Assembly (NCBI GenBank): GCA_964537965.1
Contig: CAZIDB010000212.1
Span: 1 to 8,200, forward strand
Reading direction: 5' to 3'
Length of the DNA: 8,200 nucleotides
Source of the DNA: SURF-24 sp964537965
GTDB lineage: Bacteria; Bacteroidota; Ignavibacteria; Ignavibacteriales; SURF-24
Below the pieces are notes generated by a model, which was not told the DNA's origin, did not search any database, and saw only the letters and a list, made by a program, of their open reading frames with translations. Both the position numbers and the translations under genes were made by a program. Numbering within the stretch: position 1 is the first letter of the stretch; every line of letters begins with the position of its first letter. Below are positions 6,405-8,200 of this stretch, piece by piece.

Positions 6405-6788
6405 ATGAAAAAAACGAATAATATAAAACGAAAGGATAATGAACCTCCTTTTGCAATATCAAAAAATGGTATGCGTTTTCATCATATAGGTATCCCAACC
6501 AATGAACCTAAACCAAATGAATATTATATAAAGGATCTTAAAGTTTTTGTCTCGGGATTTGATACTAGTGAATTTGGTATTGAATGGATGAGGTATGAAG
6601 AAGGAAGCCCGATTGCAGAAATTATCCAGAAAATTCCTCATATTGCTTTTGAAGTAGATAACTTAGATGATGCAATAATAGGCAGGCAATTGATTGGAGA
6701 AATCAGTTCTCCTTCAAAAGGCGTAAGAGTTGCAATGTTAATTGAGAATGGTGCCCCTGTAGAATTTTTAGAATTTGCCAAGGATTAA
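6405..6788 (+). CDS. VOC-superfamily (glyoxalase/bleomycin-resistance-like) protein, 127 aa
   Basis: The sequence carries the VOC half-module marks: M-R-F-H-H-I-G-I-P (23-31, with His27 as the probable first metal ligand), EFGIEWMRYE (56-65), and IPHIAFEVDNLDDAI (77-91, with His79 as the next ligand). GVRVAMLIENGAPVEFLEF (106-124) closes the fold, with Glu123 or Glu120 as the last ligand. VOC proteins bind a divalent metal and act on small molecules as isomerases, dioxygenases, lyases or resistance proteins; the substrate here is unknown. The basic N-terminal 20 residues (MKKTNNIKRKDNEPP) look unstructured and unlike the core. There is no Shine-Dalgarno before this ATG, so translation may be coupled to the ABM gene 25 nt upstream; an in-frame ATG at 6471 (residue 23) is a less likely start. 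Pairing with the ABM gene suggests a shared small-molecule role, but this is inference only. Confidence 0.8.
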   Translation: MKKTNNIKRKDNEPPFAISKNGMRFHHIGIPTNEPKPNEYYIKDLKVFVSGFDTSEFGIEWMRYEEGSPIAEIIQKIPHIAFEVDNLDDAIIGRQLIGEISSPSKGVRVAMLIENGAPVEFLEFAKD

Positions 6789-7012
6789 TAATTGAAATTC
6801 CGTTTTGTTATGTTTATATAATTCCATAGATCCTACAAATTTCTATCTTCCGTTTACCGGTTCCACCTCTCTATTTACCGATTTTGCAAGCTGCTAATGA
6901 ATCTCCGTTTAACCTTCTACGATATTTCATAGTCAAAAGGCTGAAACAAATCCTGCATTAATAAAGATCAGGATAAATCTCAATTTAATTTATTTAATTA
7001 AGAGGGTGAGTC
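6789..7012 (+). other. Intergenic region without a recognisable gene
   Basis: No reading frame on either strand carries a family signature. From about 6840 to 6925 the plus strand is pyrimidine-rich and contains three copies of TCCGTTT (6799-6805, 6849-6855, 6904-6910) and an ACCGGT palindrome (6856-6861). An AT-rich block at 6981-7001 lies just before the next ribosome binding site and may belong to a promoter. I could not fit convincing -35/-10 or Bacteroidota -33/-7 elements. Confidence 0.4.
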
Positions 7013-8200
7013 ATGAAAAAGGTAAATATAAATCCGGCAGTATTACTGTTTGTTTTTTTGTTTTCATTGTTCTCTTTTTATACGGCAGCACAATCTCAGG
7101 GAGTAAACAAATCCCCAACTTTCATTTCTGAACTGGATAGCAGCTTGTACCAAATTTACCAGGCTCAAAAATTTGTTGCCCTTGGAGCTTGCATCATAAA
7201 AAATGATGAAGTGATATGGAAAGGAAGCTACGGGTATTCTGATCTTGAAAATAAAAAGCTTCTGAAAGCCGATGATATAATCCAGATTGCATCCTTATCA
7301 AAAACCGTAACTGCTGCGGCACTAATGCAGTTGTTCGATAAAGGCTTATTTAATCTTGATGATGATATAAACAACTATATCCCGATTAAAGTCAGGAATC
7401 CTAATTTCCCTGATAAACCAATTACATTCAGAATGTTGTTAACGCATACCAGCAGTCTTGAAGACGTTTTACCAAACGGCTTAAAAGTGCCTAAAGGAGT
7501 AGAAAGACCTCACGGTGTTTCCGGTGACCCCGATATATCTCTTAATGATTTCATAAAAGAATTATTTGTTCCCGGAGGTAAATATTATTCTATAGAGTAT
7601 TTCAGTACTGAAGAACCAGGTACAAAATATAGTTACTCCAACTTTTCTTTTGCACTTATTGGTTATCTCATTGAACATATTTCAAAAAAAGATTTTTCAG
7701 AATACTGCAAAGAAAATATATTCATTCCGCTTGGTATGAAAGATACAGGATGGATGCTTAGGGATGTTGATACAAACAGAGTAATATTTGGATATGGTTC
7801 TCTAACAAATGACAATATTATTGCTTATAAGAAAGTAAAACCCTTTGGTGTACCGGATTATCCTTCGGGTAATTTACGAACAACTCTTGAAGACTTTGCA
7901 AAATTCCTTTCTGCATTCATAAATAAGGGTAGTTATTATAATTATCAATTACTAAAACCGGAAACTGTTGAGCTAATGTTGGCCCCGCAAGGAATAAAAA
8001 ATATACCGTCACGATCTTTTCCAATTCTTGATATAGGGTTAACCTGGCTTTTAAATGATATAGAAGGTACAACACTTTATAATATGAATGGTTTCTCCGG
8101 CAGTGGATTTACCAACGCATATTTTTCACCAAAAGAGAAAATTGGTATACTCTATTTTTTCACTGGTTTAACGATGAAAAATATGATGGGAATGCTTGAT
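7013..8200 (+). CDS. Secreted serine beta-lactamase/PBP-like hydrolase (class C/esterase EstB-type), truncated by window end
   Basis: The frame is open from ATG 7013 (AGAGGG at 7001-7006) to the last base, giving 396 residues without a stop, so the 3' end lies outside. A signal peptide is clear: MKKVNINPAVLLFVFLFSLF followed by SFYTAAQS, with cleavage likely near A26. The serine beta-lactamase domain follows. S-L-S-K (94-97) is the SxxK motif with nucleophile Ser94 and Lys97; LFDKGLFNLDDDINNYIP (107-124) and FRMLLTHTSSL (139-149) are typical of the family. Y-S-N (208-210) in the GTKYSYSNFSF stretch is the YxN motif, and IPLGMKDTGW (238-247) and YPSGNLRTTLEDFAKFL (283-299) are further family blocks. 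The third motif, usually HxG or KTG near 'HsGg.pGf', appears as MNGFSGSGF (358-366) without His or Lys. Relatives include D-alanyl-D-alanine carboxypeptidases, esterases and rarely true beta-lactamases; envelope or small-ester hydrolysis is the safe reading. It begins its own unit after a 224-nt gap. Confidence 0.85.
   Translation, partial: MKKVNINPAVLLFVFLFSLFSFYTAAQSQGVNKSPTFISELDSSLYQIYQAQKFVALGACIIKNDEVIWKGSYGYSDLENKKLLKADDIIQIASLSKTVTAAALMQLFDKGLFNLDDDINNYIPIKVRNPNFPDKPITFRMLLTHTSSLEDVLPNGLKVPKGVERPHGVSGDPDISLNDFIKELFVPGGKYYSIEYFSTEEPGTKYSYSNFSFALIGYLIEHISKKDFSEYCKENIFIPLGMKDTGWMLRDVDTNRVIFGYGSLTNDNIIAYKKVKPFGVPDYPSGNLRTTLEDFAKFLSAFINKGSYYNYQLLKPETVELMLAPQGIKNIPSRSFPILDIGLTWLLNDIEGTTLYNMNGFSGSGFTNAYFSPKEKIGILYFFTGLTMKNMMGMLD

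Noticed and set aside
300..7012. Integron gene-cassette array, suggested by many small unrelated same-strand genes with their own ribosome binding sites
   Set aside because: No attC-like sites (GTTRRRY/RYYYAAC pairs with stem structure) are visible in the gaps, no integrase is present, and several genes are packed too closely for cassettes.
6789..7012. Possible minus-strand gene remnant in the gap before the beta-lactamase-like gene
   Set aside because: Translations contain frequent stops and no recognisable motif; a short stretch reading MQDLFQPFDYEIS has no support from flanking sequence.

Overview
The window is AT-rich (about one third G+C by eye). It encodes only plus-strand genes, most of them small, secreted or envelope-associated. 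Several starts have clear GGAG/AAGGAG-type Shine-Dalgarno sequences. Many typical Bacteroidia and Flavobacteriia genes lack these, so an Ignavibacteriota (Ignavibacteria/Melioribacter-like) or other Bacteroidota-Chlorobiota genome fits well. This is an inference from composition, gene style and recognised families; no rRNA or marker gene is present to fix it.

Layout. Positions 1-294 hold the 3' end of a DUF4276-like protein that begins upstream; it is the only hint of a possible defence or toprim-type module, and its partner would lie outside the window. A PepSY-like lipoprotein (420-1007) and a membrane-anchored beta-rich protein of unknown family (1071-1541) follow. The gap after them (1574-1729) is not empty: it encodes the last ~51 residues of an isoprenylcysteine-methyltransferase-like membrane protein without a start, i.e. 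a gene remnant. Next come a membrane-anchored alpha/beta hydrolase of the proline iminopeptidase type (1794-2858), a small outer-membrane beta-barrel-like protein (2969-3586) and a DUF6941-like protein (3688-4092).

From 4230 to 6788 four genes are closely spaced (16, 26 and 25 nt apart) and look like one transcription unit: a secreted S41 peptidase with a C-terminal TPR region, a four-helix membrane protein, an antibiotic-biosynthesis-monooxygenase (ABM)-fold protein and a VOC/glyoxalase-fold protein. The membrane protein gene is broken. The intact-looking 74-codon reading frame stops at a TAA, but the same frame continues to read as the rest of the protein, then needs a one-base frame correction to reach a natural end at 6035. 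After a 224-nt gap, a secreted serine beta-lactamase/penicillin-binding-protein-like hydrolase starts at 7013 and runs off the window end.

I see no tRNA, rRNA, CRISPR, transposase, integrase or attC site. The genes do not form a recognisable pathway. The window reads as accessory chromosome carrying peptidases/hydrolases and small-molecule-handling folds, with two decayed genes showing ongoing gene loss. I found no convincing new multi-gene system; the most informative observations are the two hidden broken genes.
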